This document shows positions 40,103 through 53,011 of a stretch of DNA of 64,000 bases, one piece after another. This stretch comes from Hybos culiciformis (Eukaryota; Arthropoda; Insecta; Diptera; Hybotidae). The notes beneath the pieces are model-generated. The model did not search any database and was not told where the DNA came from. It saw only the letters and a program-made list of their open reading frames with translations. The stretch spans positions 41,107,525 through 41,171,524 of the forward strand of contig OZ023273.1 of assembly GCA_964007475.1 (NCBI GenBank), read 5' to 3'. The stretch's first letter is position 1. Each line of letters begins with the position of its first letter. The position numbers and the translations under genes are program-made.

Positions 40103-41504
40103 ATTTCATGTAATGTTTTTTTTGTTGACGCAATAGAATTAAAAGAAAAAACTTAAAAAGCTTATAAATTTCTAGATTCAGCTAATATATACTACATACT
40201 GGTCCCACTAAAAGACTCTCGATGTATTGAAACGTCTTAATGGAAACTTCAAAGTTGACTATTGAGTCTCATATGAACAGGGTGGGTGTCACAGTTTCTT
40301 TTTTAGTAAATTAATAATTCGCTATATCTTCATGCAAGTCCACAATATTTAAAGCCAATGTTGAATTAATTATATGACCCTTAAAAAAGCAATGACTACA
40401 TATCTAGAATAGAATTATATTATTAACTTTAAGTATTAAATATTTCATTGAACTGAACTTTATTTTAATCACAAATTGAACTATTATTTCTTCAATTTTT
40501 ATTAATCAAATGACCTAACTTTCTTTAAATTATTTAAAAACAATTTTTTTTTTTAATATGTTTAACTAGTTTTTTTTGTGTAATTTCTTTTATCTTTTTG
40601 AAATGAAAAATATTAATAAATAATTTGTAGAAGTCTTCTTGATTGTTTAAAATTAACGAATTCGTAAAAGAATTGTAAAGTTACACATTAGAAGCAATAA
40701 ATTAATTTCTTTTTATTAAAATAAAAAACAAAAAATGTAAAAGTAAGTGTAATTTTTTATGAGATTGTAATAAAATGAATGAATGTAATAAAACTAAACT
40801 GGAAAATTAATGTTAATTTTTTTTTTGTCTTTTATTTATAACTTACAAGTTTTGCAATGTATCAGCAATGAATTTTTATAGTAAAGATCATCGACAAAAC
40901 AAAATAATATACAAATTATTAAAACTGATCATTCTTGTGAATACTTTATTTGTAAAACATTATTATAGGATTATAGTAACACAAAAAAAGGAAGTCTTCT
41001 TTTATTTAAGAGGACACTGGAGTGAAATAGACCGTTCATAGAAATGCTTTACCTCCCTTATAAATAAACCGATTTTAATAAATCAAATCGGTCTCTAAAA
41101 ATGAGGTTTCGCCAAACATTCTCCTTTAGTATAGGACCACAAAAAATTTAAAAAAAAAGAAACAGTTACATAAAAACATTTACCTATGAGGGAGCCGGAC
41201 AGAATTTTTTACATTATTTTATATAAAAATTAAATAAATAAAATTATACAACCGATGTAATTCTCATAAACCAATAAAAAACAAACAATTTTGTTCACCA
41301 CATTTAAAATTTTCGTTTTCGTCGGTTGTTGGCCTGTTAAAGAAGCTTTGTTAACAATTTCTGTAAACAACGTTTTTTTTATTTACGCTATGTATGCACT
41401 TTAACTTGATACCTATTTAAAATGTTGACCAAATTAATTAAATATACCTATTTACAGAATATTTGATGAAAAAAAATTTCCAATTTGGTTTAAACATTAA
41501 ATAT
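40103..41504. other. Convergent intergenic region between the SAM gene and CROT
   Basis: Both flanking genes end toward this stretch. I see no coding frame; AT-rich runs dominate, with a small AACCGATTTTAATAAATCAAATCGGT hairpin near 41,067-41,093. Confidence 0.55.
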
Positions 41505-41510
41505 TTTATT
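41505..41510 (-). promoter_or_regulatory. Poly(A) signal of the CROT gene
   Basis: The minus strand reads AATAAA here, about 70 bp past the stop codon at 41,579-41,581. Confidence 0.6.
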
Positions 41511-41578
41511 TTATGACATTTAACAATCTAAAATCTGCTTAAATTTTTAAAAATTAAATATGTAAATAACCGCCTCTT

Positions 41579-43732
41579 TTATAACTTCGAGCAGTTTTCT
41601 GTAACTATATCGATAATATCTTTAACTTCTATTAAAGTGTCTTGTAATATTTGATTAAATTTACTTGCACTAGTTTTGTTGCTATTCCTAAATGCTGTTA
41701 TTACTATAGTAAACCTTAAAAGAAAAACACAATATTTTAAGACAGAGTGAAATAACTCACAATAATTAAATTATACTTACCCTTCTGAAGTAATGCTATA
41801 AAATATGCCATACCCATCTAAAACCATTGGACCAACAAAACCAGTATTTAAAGTATATCCTAACGTACTGGTTGATAAAATAAAATTTCCCCCACCACCA
41901 CTTTTACTATACAATGGATCAGAATATAATTCAGGAATTTCTAAATTATTTTCATACGCCATACACCATAATCCAAACAAATGCCGATCTACTCCATTGC
42001 CTTTTCTGGCCTCGTTCATCATAAAATCATGATGATTAACAGCTTCTTTCAAAGCTTTATAAATTTCCATTTTACTTGAATTCTTCTGAGAACTTATTTT
42101 AACGAAATTACAACTTTTTAATGTACACGAACGCACTGTTTCAGTTCTAGCATTATAATAATTACGCATGAGTGCTGTTTCATAAGTCGCAACAAATTCA
42201 TTATGCATTTTGTAATAAGCTAATTGTAAAATTGTTTGCATAAAAGCATCTGGATGTAGCTTACATGTTTTCAAATAATTTTTACCATATCCATCGAAAA
42301 TTTCATGGGTTACTATAATTTCATTGCGCTAAAAGTATACGTAATATTTAAAGTAATGATTGTAGTTGATATTTTGATTCAAACCCTTCTCAATTATAAG
42401 CTAAATTTAATAACGCTTTGTTTTCAAAACCTTTTTTATTACTAATTTCAACAAAAAAAGTAACTAAACAAAAATATTTCCAACTTACTCGTTGATCACA
42501 TTCAAACGAAACTCTTTTTATTTCACTTTTTAAGAATTCATCTAAACAAAATTTTAATTCAACCACTTCTGGAATACTTTTTGATTTATCATTCCAAATT
42601 GGTTCGTCAAATTCAATCAAACTCAACATAATAAAAAATCCGTAGCTAATGCTAATAGTACCATCGTATGCACTATGCTCTCCTACACAACACATTTTTC
42701 CATTTTTGTATGATAATATCATACTCGTCTTATCAGACCATTTTGAATGAAAATCACCGCTTATCGACTGCAAAGATGATTCAGCATAATTTGCTGGTTC
42801 ATGTTCATCCAAAGTTATCATTAATACATTTCCGTCTAATAATTTTACATAATCAGCATTTTCTCTTGAAAGTTCTATTAAATGTTTACGATTTGCTGCC
42901 CAATCAGATCGATTATCATTGGTTAAAACGGGAACGCAATCTCCTAAACTTTCATAATCTACTTGTGCTTTGATAATCTGCAGTATTTGTAATAATTGTT
43001 GAGCAGATAAATGTGAACCATCGGAATTTAATACATCAAACATAAATATTCTACCTTTACCGATTACTATTCCATGATGTGGACTTTCACCTTCATAGAC
43101 TAAAAACAAAATTTATAAAAGAAAAAAATTATTTATCAAAAAATTCTATTAAAAGTATAGTTTTTACTTGTTTTAAATTGGGTTTCAATTTTATCCATTT
43201 CATTTCCAGGAATTCTCGCTGAAGCATAAAATCTTCGATATAAAACTGATGAGTAATGAATTTTGCCCCCAGCTGAAGATGCTGGACGAAGTTTCTCTTT
43301 TCGGATTAGATCCCAAAACTCGAGTGTGTGATAGCCGACTCGTGCTAAAGCTTTCAATGAATACTCAGGAGTTTCTGGAACAAATGCACTTTCCAGTAAA
43401 AATGGCATGGCCATAACCGTATATGGATGTAAAGGAGTCCTTAATGATAAATATGCATAATCTTCCCACCATTTCTCAATCCAGTTACGACAATTAGAAG
43501 CTCTTTTCTCTAAATCAATCTGAAGATTTCGCCCAATATTATTTTTGAAATTTTCAATAATATTTTTAGATCGCTTTAATTCTAATTCACTACCAAAAGG
43601 TTTCAACGATTCAAAATATCGTTTCAATGTGTCATCTAATGTTGGCAATGGTAATGATGGCAAAGTATCATCATATTGGAATGTACTTAAATTCTCGTTA
43701 TCATTAATAGTGAATATTTTACTTCTGTTCAT
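41579..43732 (-). CDS. CROT: Peroxisomal carnitine O-octanoyltransferase (complete, 4 exons, 619 aa)
   Basis: The enzyme moves medium-chain acyl groups between CoA and carnitine so that products of peroxisomal beta-oxidation can leave the organelle. Exons in transcript order are 43,168-43,732, 42,489-43,099, 41,781-42,328 and 41,579-41,714; all junctions are GT-AG and phase-consistent. The N-terminus FQYDDTLPSLPLPTLDDTL matches the family opening. The catalytic His is in EHSAYDG (about residue 330), with the carnitine-site motif NARTETVRSCT (about 451-461) and KSGGGGNFILSTSTLG (about 534-549). Length matches vertebrate CROT (about 612 aa). The last three residues are SKL, the canonical PTS1 peroxisomal import signal, which supports CROT over mitochondrial CPT or choline acetyltransferase. 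No membrane segment or mitochondrial presequence is visible. The start is the first Met of exon 1 (MNRSKIFTIND). Confidence 0.95.
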
Positions 43733-45821
43733 GATAATTTTTTTTCAATACCTTCTTCTTTTAACATTTAAAATTATCTAAAATAAAAAGTATAAAAAAA
43801 TTAATAGAATACAAAAATTTATTGAAAATTAAAAAAATATTCAAAATAAAAATACTTAATTGGTTAAAATTCGTTTTCAATTTATTCCCTTTTGATTTTT
43901 TAAATCTTAGTGTGACTTAATTAATTTAAATTTAAGTAAATATTATTAAATTAAAATAATTAAAGGCGCCAATGAAAACTCATAATAACAAACAGCACAG
44001 TTCATGAATAATAAATTTATAAATATTTATACTAGGTGGAAAAATATCTTATTTTAAACATTTTTTAAACAGTTTTGTGCCATTAAAATAATTCATTAAA
44101 TAATTCAAATAATTAAAGAGCTAAGTAAGTATGAACTTAATAATAATCAGATGAAAACTTCCACGTAATAACTAATAAAATCAATTTACCATACTGTCAT
44201 ACAATTTACCAATTATTGAAATGCAATTTACGATAAAAGTTGAAATTGTAATGTAAATATACACATTTTTTTACATAATTTATTGTATATAATTAAATAT
44301 CGTGTATATAGTACCTACAAAACACAATTTTATTATATTCAATTTAATGCAATAAAAATTTAAAATTATATCTAGGTAGGTAGGTACTTAAACTTAAACA
44401 CAAAATTCAGTCACGAAAAGACAGACATAAAAATATTTTTTCTTTCTTATCAATCTATAAATTTAATTTATACTTTGTTTGTTCGAAGCCTACCTAGTTT
44501 GAATTTTTTGTTTACATTTTGGATGTCCGACGAATTTATTTCATGAACTTTGGAATTATAAATATAAAGTAATTTTATTTTTAAATTAAATTGAATGGAA
44601 TTCAGAAATTTGTATTTTAATAATGTGAAAGTGACCGAAATATTTTTCCAATTAAAATGTGAGAATTTAATTGAGTAGAAAGCAGGATAGAGAAAGATGT
44701 AAAATAAATTCTGAAAATAAATCATTCTTCGACTTTTAGATTTAAGAAATATGAAATTTAAAAAATAATTGCCTAGGTAGGTACTCTGGTGTCCAGCTTA
44801 CTTATCTACCTAGGTACCTACCTACCTATAAAATTTTAATTTTTAATACCTACGTCGATGTCTTAAAACTTTTTTATACCTACACAGTATGAATAGATCC
44901 TTTCAGTTGTTTTCCCTTCAAATCAGATTGCAGACTTTCTTTTTCATGAAAAGTTGAATGAACCCAATGAAAAATTTTGAAAAAAAAAAAAAAATTGTAA
45001 CTAGATGTTGTTAAAAGATTTATTTTGATAGGAAAATAAGTATTTTCGAATTTCCAAAATAAACTAAAAAAAATTGCAAAATTTAGATTCTACCTGCTGT
45101 TTCTATTCTCTTTACCTCGCTCTCAAAATACAAAATACTTTGAGCTCAGATTTACGAATCCTTTTTCACAACAATTCAAGCACTTACCTATGAATGTGAC
45201 TTCAAAACAAATTTAAAATTTCTTATTTTATCGAAAAATATTTATCAAAGTATTTAATTAAAATCATTGATTTATTATTTTATATTAAAAATATAGACAA
45301 ACTGGTCTGTCTGATGACATTCACTTTTTACTACACCAGTACACCACATAACAAAACACTAAACAAAAAGTATCTACTTTTTTGTTATTTGTTTTTATCA
45401 TTTTTATTTTTAATGACAATAATATTATTATGATAAAAGACGAAGTCGAAGTAAAGAAGAAGTGACTTTTGAAGCAGCCATTCTGCTGAAAACTTATTCG
45501 TCTGATATGAATTTTATAATTTTATAATTTTAAAATAAAATAAAAATATTTAACAAAAACCAAAAAAAAATTAAGAAAAAAAAAATAAAAATATTTAACA
45601 AAAACCAAAAAAAATTAAAAAAAAATAAAAATAAAAAAAATTAACAAAAAAAAAAAATTAAAATTAACAAAAAAAAAAAAATTAAAAAAAAAAAAGAAAA
45701 ATAAATGAACAAAAAAAGTGATCTGTAACGTAGATAGATCACCTCCTCGTGGTACTGGCTGGGTAAAGCTTACTGATTGATTTACCTAAAATTTGAAAAC
45801 TGTAAAATTTAGAAAAAAAAT
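43733..45821. other. Region 5' of CROT with AT-rich and A-rich tracts
   Basis: This holds the presumed promoter and 5' UTR of the minus-strand CROT gene, but no core element is certain. At 44,770-44,830 there are repeated CCTAGGTAGGTAC / GTACCTACCTACC motifs that can pair. From 45,541 to 45,715 there is an A-rich tract with a direct repeat of AAATATTTAACAAAAACC. No gene is seen. Confidence 0.5.
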
Positions 45822-45980
45822 TTCACCGTATGGACAATTCACCGTATGAATAATTCATCGCAAAGAAAATTATTATTATGAATTGTCCATACGGTGAATT
45901 GTCCATACGGTGAATTGTCCATACGGTGAATTGTTTACGGTGAATTGTCTTACGGTGAATTGGTTATGGTGAATTGTCCG
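45822..45980. repeat. Palindromic tandem repeat of a 17-bp unit (GAATTGTCCATACGGTG)
   Basis: Two inverse units (CACCGTATGGACAATTC and a variant CACCGTATGAATAATTC) are followed, after about 25 bp, by three direct GAATTGTCCATACGGTG units and then degenerate shortened units (GTTTACGGTGAATTGTC, TTACGGTGAATTGG, TTATGGTGAATTGTCC). The array can therefore fold into a hairpin. Confidence 0.9.
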
Positions 45981-46567
45981 CAATGCAAATAGTATTGTGT
46001 AAAATTGCGCGCGCCGCAAATCCCACTGATCAACCATCAGTTTATTTACCGATTATTTTGTTTCCATATTTTGTTTAACCTAGAGGTAATGGTACATATA
46101 CAATATACATATTATATACTATGTAATATTTCTGCATTGGCAGCCTTAATATCGGTTTTTTGCGAAAGACGTTTTTCTCTCAGCCCTCTTACGTTTTTTG
46201 CGACGTAAAAATAATCGCAAGAGTTCGGAAGGAATCTTTAATATAGATACTTTGGTGCTTTGCAGTTCTTAGGTTATTATTTTTTCTTAAGATAGTTACA
46301 TTATAAAAAAAATGAAAAATGAGAAAAAAATTTAATTTCTTAGTTAAAATATTTTTCTTTATTCAATTTTTAAAATGTAAATATAACATTTCTATTTTGC
46401 ATTTTTTTATCTTTATTTAAATACTCTTTTAATGTGTTTATTATTACATATATGTAATGTATATTATAACTATATGTAAATATAATTTTCATTTTAATTT
46501 CCAATTCATAATTTATTTGCATTTCAATAATAACATTACATAATTTATAATCATAAATTTAAATGAC

Positions 46568-46658
46568 CAGGGGCAAAATTCTAAAACTATACCTTTCTGA
46601 AAAAAATTGTCCGTCGAAAGACATTTTTTTGAGACATAGTTATAGAATTTGGCCCCAG
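46568..46658. mobile_element. Possible hAT-like mini element (91 bp)
   Basis: CAGGGGCAAAATTCTAAAAC (left) and the inverse of CTGGGGCCAAATTCTATAAC (right) form terminal repeats of about 24 bp. The CAGGGG start is hAT-like, but the 8-bp flanks TAAATGAC and ATACTTAA do not match, so insertion is not proven. Confidence 0.5.
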
Positions 46659-46846
46659 ATACTTAATACATTTTTTCGACTTTTATTATTTTCTCAAGTA
46701 TGAATTGAAAATTTTCTATAATTTTTGTTAATAGGTACATATAAATATTAAAGGCTATAATAACATAAAAAGAATTTCAACAATTTTTATAAATAGAATG
46801 ACAGTAAAAATTCTCATTTAAATAAAAAACAATTTTATTATAAACT

Positions 46847-47172
46847 GGCACCATGCTATAACGTCTACGGCAATAATTTATACGAGCGCAACGTCATAAT
46901 GTTTACAGACATTAATTATGTGTTTTTGAAACAACATAACACATAATGTATTATATACGAAAAAACGACATAAAGTTTGTAGACATTATGACGTTTTTTT
47001 TCGTATACATTATGAATGACTTTTTAAAAACGACATAATGTCTGTAGGCAATATATCTTTTTTTTTTATATAGGTATATTATGATGTTTTGAAAAACTAG
47101 AAAAAATTTGTATGGTACAAATTATGTCGTTTTTCGAGTACATTATTGTCATAGACATTATGGCGGGGTCCC
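46847..47172. mobile_element. MITE-like element (about 326 bp) with internal CGACATAATGTC repeats
   Basis: The left arm GGCACCATGCTATAACGTCT and the right arm (inverse of GGGACCCCGCCATAATGTCT) pair over about 40 bp with transitions only at several sites. The interior repeats CGACATAATGTCTGTAG-like segments and contains a strong inner hairpin (CGAAAAAACGACATAA... paired with ...TTATGACGTTTTTTTTCG) at about 46,960-47,003. No clear target duplication was found. Confidence 0.65.
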
Positions 47173-47835
47173 TCAAATCAATGTTTTTATATAACGCAGA
47201 AACTACTTAAAATAAAATAAAGATCAAATATAAAAGTTAAAATTCGTTTAACGTACTTAATAGGCAAATATAGTATGTAAAAAAATTCGAATTGAAAAGT
47301 CCCTACTAGAGTTGTGTTATATGTACGAGTTGTGTTGTATTATAATAAGATAAAATATTTTTTAAGTTTCCTTACAACTTATGTTTATGATTATTTAAAA
47401 TAATCAATAACTAAAATATATGTGTATAACAAAAAATCTTTTTGATCGAACAGTATTTTATTTGATCGATCTAAAATAACTTTATGTCTGCTTTATCATT
47501 TTTCGTGAGCTCCGTTAAATAATACAACAATAATTCTATTTAAATTATCGAAAAATTGTGGAAAAATAATCAACTCAAAAAAGTAATTATTTAAAGACTA
47601 AGTGCAAATATTTTCTACGTATTTTTAATAATACAGGATTATAAAAATATGTTAAATATGCAACAGTGTCATTCTAATAATTATTACCCTTATAACAAAT
47701 TTAAAGATAATAATAAATTTCTTGGAAGCCAAGAATATTTTTCAAAATAGCAAAATTTGATGAATTGAATATAAAAAGCCTGAAAGTTCAAATTGTTAAA
47801 ATTATTTTTTATACCGTGTTCATTGTTTATACCGC

Positions 47836-48402
47836 GGCGCTGTCAAATAGTCAACTCTATATAAAAATAATCTCTAAAAGCAAAAAAAAGGAAAACGCAT
47901 CTAAAATATTTTCTCATTTTTAGATTTTATTTCGTTATGAACTAACATTTAAAAAATTATCTCTAAAATGACGAAATACCGTCTAATTTAAAAATTAATA
48001 TTACCCCAGGGGTCCATTTCTCTCAAACAAGAGCTTTATACCAAACAGTATTTTGGATTCCCGTGTCCCTCCGGAAAAGGAGTTAAAATCTCCTTTTTCG
48101 CATTTTAACCTATGGCTACGCGAGCAACAGATTAAGTCAGAGCGACATAAGGCCACATATTGTGGGACGCCTTACGACTCAATTTGTTTGGGCGTTGTGC
48201 CTCTTTCAAATGAGACAGAAATCCCGATGCGAATGTTATGACCCTTTTACCTGAGATGTTATTAGATTACGAAATATCACCTAAGTGAATAATCTCTAAA
48301 CTGATGAAATAGTATCTAAATTTTTTTCGCCGTTTTTTTTTAGATCTTATTTCATTTTTGCTTTTTAGAAATTAATTTCTTTAGGAGCTATTTCACAGCG
48401 CC
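47836..48402. mobile_element. MITE-like element (567 bp) just downstream of the myosin gene
   Basis: The ends GGCGCTGTCAAATAG and the inverse of GGCGCTGTGAAATAG are terminal repeats with one mismatch. Similarity continues inward (CTCTAAAAGCAAAAA versus TTCTAAAAAGCAAAAA, and ATCTAAA...). An inner hairpin AAAAGGAG / CTCCTTTT lies at about 48,073-48,096. A diverged partial copy lies at 56,673-56,917. The open frame at 48,053-48,241 sits inside and has no known domain. The element ends about 320 bp past the myosin stop and could overlap its 3' UTR. Confidence 0.7.
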
Positions 48403-48721
48403 AAATCAAACACGAACTTTTGGATAACTGGTATTAAACGATATTCAAGTAATTGTCTAATATTGAAGCAAATTTTTTAACTCATTAAAATTTATAACGT
48501 ACTAGAATTTTTAAAATAAAATCCTACTTAATTTTAACTATCATATATAAAACACTTAAAAATTAATTTCTAGAACAAATCAGTGCTAACAGCGTGTGAT
48601 ATTAAAATGGTTCATTAAGTTAAAAGATTGTCTTTTGAAGCAAATAAGAATTACGTACGTATTATATTCATAATGTGCATTAGGTATTACGCTTATGGCA
48701 CACAAAATAATCATACGACGA

Positions 48722-51700
48722 TCAAACAACAATTTCCATTCTATTTCCTCGTCTATTAACTTTCGGTTGCCCTTGCGGTAATTCTGATAGTCCTGCATAT
48801 TTAAATGTAAATATTACTGTCTGCTGACCAAAATTTGCTTCAAATCTAAAAACAAAAAATAAATTTAATTCAAAAGTAATAACACTGATAATAATAAATA
48901 GTAATAACACTGATAATGATACATAATAATGATTTCAAGATCGAATTGTTTCAGTACATCCGTACTAAACTTATAATATGTATTAATGTTACATTAAATA
49001 AACCTTATCATTTACTTACTCTGTACTTATATGAACCTCTGGTGGTTTGGCAGTAGCGTTTTGAATAACTAAAAACAATTTCGTTACTATTTCAATTACA
49101 TGTCCAGTTTGAAATACAAAATCTCCTTTTCTCCTTCCAAGCTCCGACTATAAAGGATTATTATTTTAAGGTTGTTAATTATTATTTTAAGGTTTTTGAA
49201 ATTCAAAAAGCTAAATATTTTGGGCTTCTTTTATTTAAGATCTGGGTATCTTTTTGAATAATTAAAAAAAATTGAATACTTTTTCTTAACTCTTGAAAAA
49301 GACAAACCAAACATATTTCATTGTTGTGTAAGCATCCTAATTTTTTTTAATTATAATATAACAGATATTTTGTTCTAATTTAAAACAAATTTAAAATTTG
49401 AATTGAATGAGATTGTAGATTAAATTGAATTTTAGGATGTTTAGGTTTTATATTCAATCCAAATTATCTAGGATCTACATAATTCCATCCACTCTTATAT
49501 TACTCTACACTGAGTTCTTAAAGTTTTTCTTCGCCAATTTATCGACTTAATCATTAAGATGTGTTTGCTTATAATCTTAGAAGAACTGTAGGTTTAAAAT
49601 TATCTTTGTAAATTGTAACAAAAGAACCAATCGATATAACTGACTCTCTCTTTAAAAGTTTTATTTAAGAAACGAAATCTTGAGTTAAATGTTTAAAAAT
49701 CACAAATCTTAAACTACAATAACAATAATACACAAATAATGTTTTCTTTTGTAAAAATGAACAAATATCTTAAAAAAAACCAAACATAAAAAAAATTACC
49801 TGAAATAAACAACCAGAAGGAGACTCAGAACATTGATGATCACTTTCACAATAATGATCCTAATTTTACAAAATAAAATATATGAAAAGTAATAACAACA
49901 ATAATATACTAATTAAAAAATAATGATTAAAATATGTAAATGGTTGATATTTTATTTATCTAAAAATAACTATTATTTACGAAAAATATTTATCGAGCAC
50001 TTTTATTATTAAACCATGATCAGGACATTCATACTTGTTATTTAATAATTTTAAATATATATTAATAAAAACATCAGAACAGAACAATAAAAATTTCCAT
50101 ATTGATAAAGAGGATATATTTCCAAATTTTTGATATGTTATTGAGGACATCTAATAAGGCTGTCACACTTCGGCTTTTTAATGGGTTTTTGAAAAAGCTA
50201 TCATCGTTGTGGCTATTTCGTGGCTTTTTCCATACAAAAAAAAGAAAAAAAAGCTAGTGGCTTTTCAAAAAGCCACTAGAAAATCAGGGATCAAATAACA
50301 AATGAGCTCTGTGAGAAAAAAATAAACTAACAATTGCATACTTTCAGGAAGTTGGCGGCAATTTTTTAAAAAAAACGAATAAAAAAACAAAAAAAATTCC
50401 CAAAAAAAAGGAAAAAGATATGACAAAACGAGAAAAAAAAAGAAAAAAAACCAAAAAGTGAAAGTGTGAACGCATTTAAAAAAGCCGTCATGAGTAGTGG
50501 CTTTTTAGTTGTAGTGTGACTCGCTTATAAGCTAAGTTTTAAATAAAATTAATTAAACTATTTTTTTTTCTCGCACACTTCATCATTCATCAAAGTCACC
50601 ACCCACACTTTCATGAATTTTATTTTACCTTATAAGCGAGTCACACTACAACTAAAAAGCCACTACTCATGACGGCTTTTTTAAATGCGTTCACACTTGC
50701 ACTTTTTGGTTTTTTTTCTTTTTTTTTCTCGTTTTGTCATATCTTTTTCCTTTTTTTTTGGGAATTTTTTTTGTTTTTTTATTCGTTTTTTTTAAAAAAT
50801 TGCCGCCAACTTCCTGAAAGTATGCAATTGTTAGTTTATTTTTTTCTCACAGAGCTCATTTGTTATTTGATCCCTGATTTTCTAGTGGCTTTTTGAAAAG
50901 CCACTAGCTTTTTTTTCTTTTTTTTGTATGGAAAACGCCACGAAATAGCCACAACGATGATAGCTTTTTCAAAAAGCCATTAAAAAGCCGAAGTGTGACA
51001 GCCTTATTAGAAGTTGTCATTGAATATGCAAACGATTATTTATTTGAGTAAAAAAAAGAGTGGGATTTATAAGGCTGTCACACTTCGGCTTTTTAATAGC
51101 TTTTTGAAAAAGCTATCATCGTTGTGGCTATTTCGTGGCTTTTTCTATACAAAAAAAGAAAAAAAAGCTAGTGGCTTTTCAAAAAGCCACAAGAAAATCA
51201 GGGATCAAATAACAAATAAGCTCTGTGAGGAAAAAATAAACTAACAATTGCATACTTTCAGGAAGTTGGCGGCAATTTTTTGTCAAAAAACGAATAAAAA
51301 AACAAAAAAAATTCCCGAAAAAAAGGAAAAAGATTTTTGACAAAAGGAGAAAAAAAAAGAAAAAAACCAAAAAAAGCAAGTGTGAACGCATTTAAAAAAG
51401 CCATCATGAGTAGTGGATTTTTAGTTGTAGTGTGACTCGCTTATTAATAAATCCTGAAATCGAAGGGAGTGTGTGCATAATACATATACTGCATATAATG
51501 CAGATATATAGTTTTAATCTGCAAACAATCTTTTGAGGTAGAAACGCCTCTGGTTAACATCAGTTTTACGATTTTATGCCAATGTTTAAAACTAAATAAA
51601 TTCAAAATAAGTGATCAACCACACTTCTTCACTTCAATCCTCCAAGGACTTATTCTATTATTTGCTACTACCACCAATGTTCCAATGACCAACCACGGAC

Positions 51701-53011
51701 AAATGTCCAACCCCCCAGTGTCGACATAGGCCTAGAATGATTTATCGTGTCATATTACATACGTATAGTTATAAAATGAAATATAGGTCGACGCTGTTTT
51801 TACCATTACATAATAAATTCTAAGTCAAAAACAGCCAAACATATCAGAAAAATAATTGTGATCCAAAAATTAATTAAAAATTAATAATTTGAGTTAATTT
51901 TAATATAAGTTTAATGTATAGATGCCGATTTTTTTTATACATACGATACTATATTTTATAATTATTTAATAAATTGTTAGTAAAGTAAATTATTCTAAAT
52001 AAAAAAATAAAAAAAATTTTTGGAAAAAATATTAGGTTCAAAGGAAACATCATAAGATTGATAATATAAATATATGTACAGTGATATAAATTCTAATAGT
52101 TGTGCTGAAAAAAATCTAACCATCCAGAAAAGTCTTTAAATGTTTTTTGTTTCAACCCATTCGAAAGTAGAGCCCAAACTATATTCTATAGCTCCTCTCT
52201 GTCTAAAAAAAACTCATTTGTTTTTTAATACAATATTATCATTTCTTTTTTCAAAACCTTTTTTTTTTAATTTAAACTCATTTGTTTGAAAATTCCTGAA
52301 AAGACATCTTCTCCTCTTTCGAGATCTTTCATTTAAAACAAATGCCTGTTAAATCCGATCTTTACTAAGTTTGGAAATGGGAACAAAAAATTACGATTTT
52401 TGGCACTTTACGTGGCTTTACTCGGGATCGAGGCAAATTTCAAGATACCAATTTTTGGTTTATCTGTTTTAGGTAGGAAAACTAAAATCAAATTATGTTT
52501 TTTAAAACTGCATAAATTTTTTCTGTGACTGAACGAATAAGAATCAGGGTATTATTGTAAGATTCATAATTAAAGATTAAAGAACATAATTTTGAATATC
52601 TAACCAAGAAAAGAAATATTGATTACAATTATTTTCATTATTATTTTATTTGAAATTACCGATTTAATGTGGAAAACAGCTATATCATCCAAATAAGGAC
52701 TTAATGATAATCGATATATTTCAGCAGCTGGGACTCTATATTTAACTTGTAACGTTCTTTGATCTAATAATAACATTGATGAAGTTGATAAAACTAATAT
52801 AACAGGAACAAACTAAAAAGGAATAACAATTATTTAAATATAAATATTTTATAAATAATTTTCTGTTTGTTTTACTTTTCCACTAGAACGTGTTATTTTG
52901 TTAATAATATCGGCAAAAACTACATATTGATCATTTGTATCAACACAATATTTTTTCCACTGTAAATTATGTCTTATACGAACATAATCCCCAACAAATG
53001 GATGAGCAACA
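48722..53011 (-). CDS. TH1 tail-domain exons of the class I myosin
   Basis: Five exons encode the myosin tail homology 1 domain, which binds acidic phospholipids. Signature strings are HPFVGDYVRIRHN and YVVFADIINKITRSSGK (exon 52876-53011), LLLDQRTLQVKYRVPAAEIY and LSLSPYLDDIAVFH (52660-52812), a short acidic Cys-containing insert DHYCESDHQCSESPSGC (49800-49859), GDFVFQTGHVIEIVTKLFLV (49020-49147) and the terminal VNRRGNRMEIVV (48722-48845). The 20-residue exon at 49,800 sits where other TH1 domains have a short variable loop; I place it by its phase-0 borders, open frame and splice sites. The 2.8-kb intron beside it holds three MITE copies. Confidence 0.9.

Noticed and set aside
48053..48241. 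62-codon frame with normal-looking composition (MDSRVPPEKELKSPFSHFNL)
   Set aside because: It lies inside the 567-bp MITE, and the frame is not kept in the diverged copy at 56.7 kb. It could be a transposase remnant, but nothing supports that.
50669..51391. Open frames ending in ELICYLIPDFLVAF on both strands
   Set aside because: They lie inside the family A MITE copies. The identical ends reflect the repeated DNA, not a protein family.
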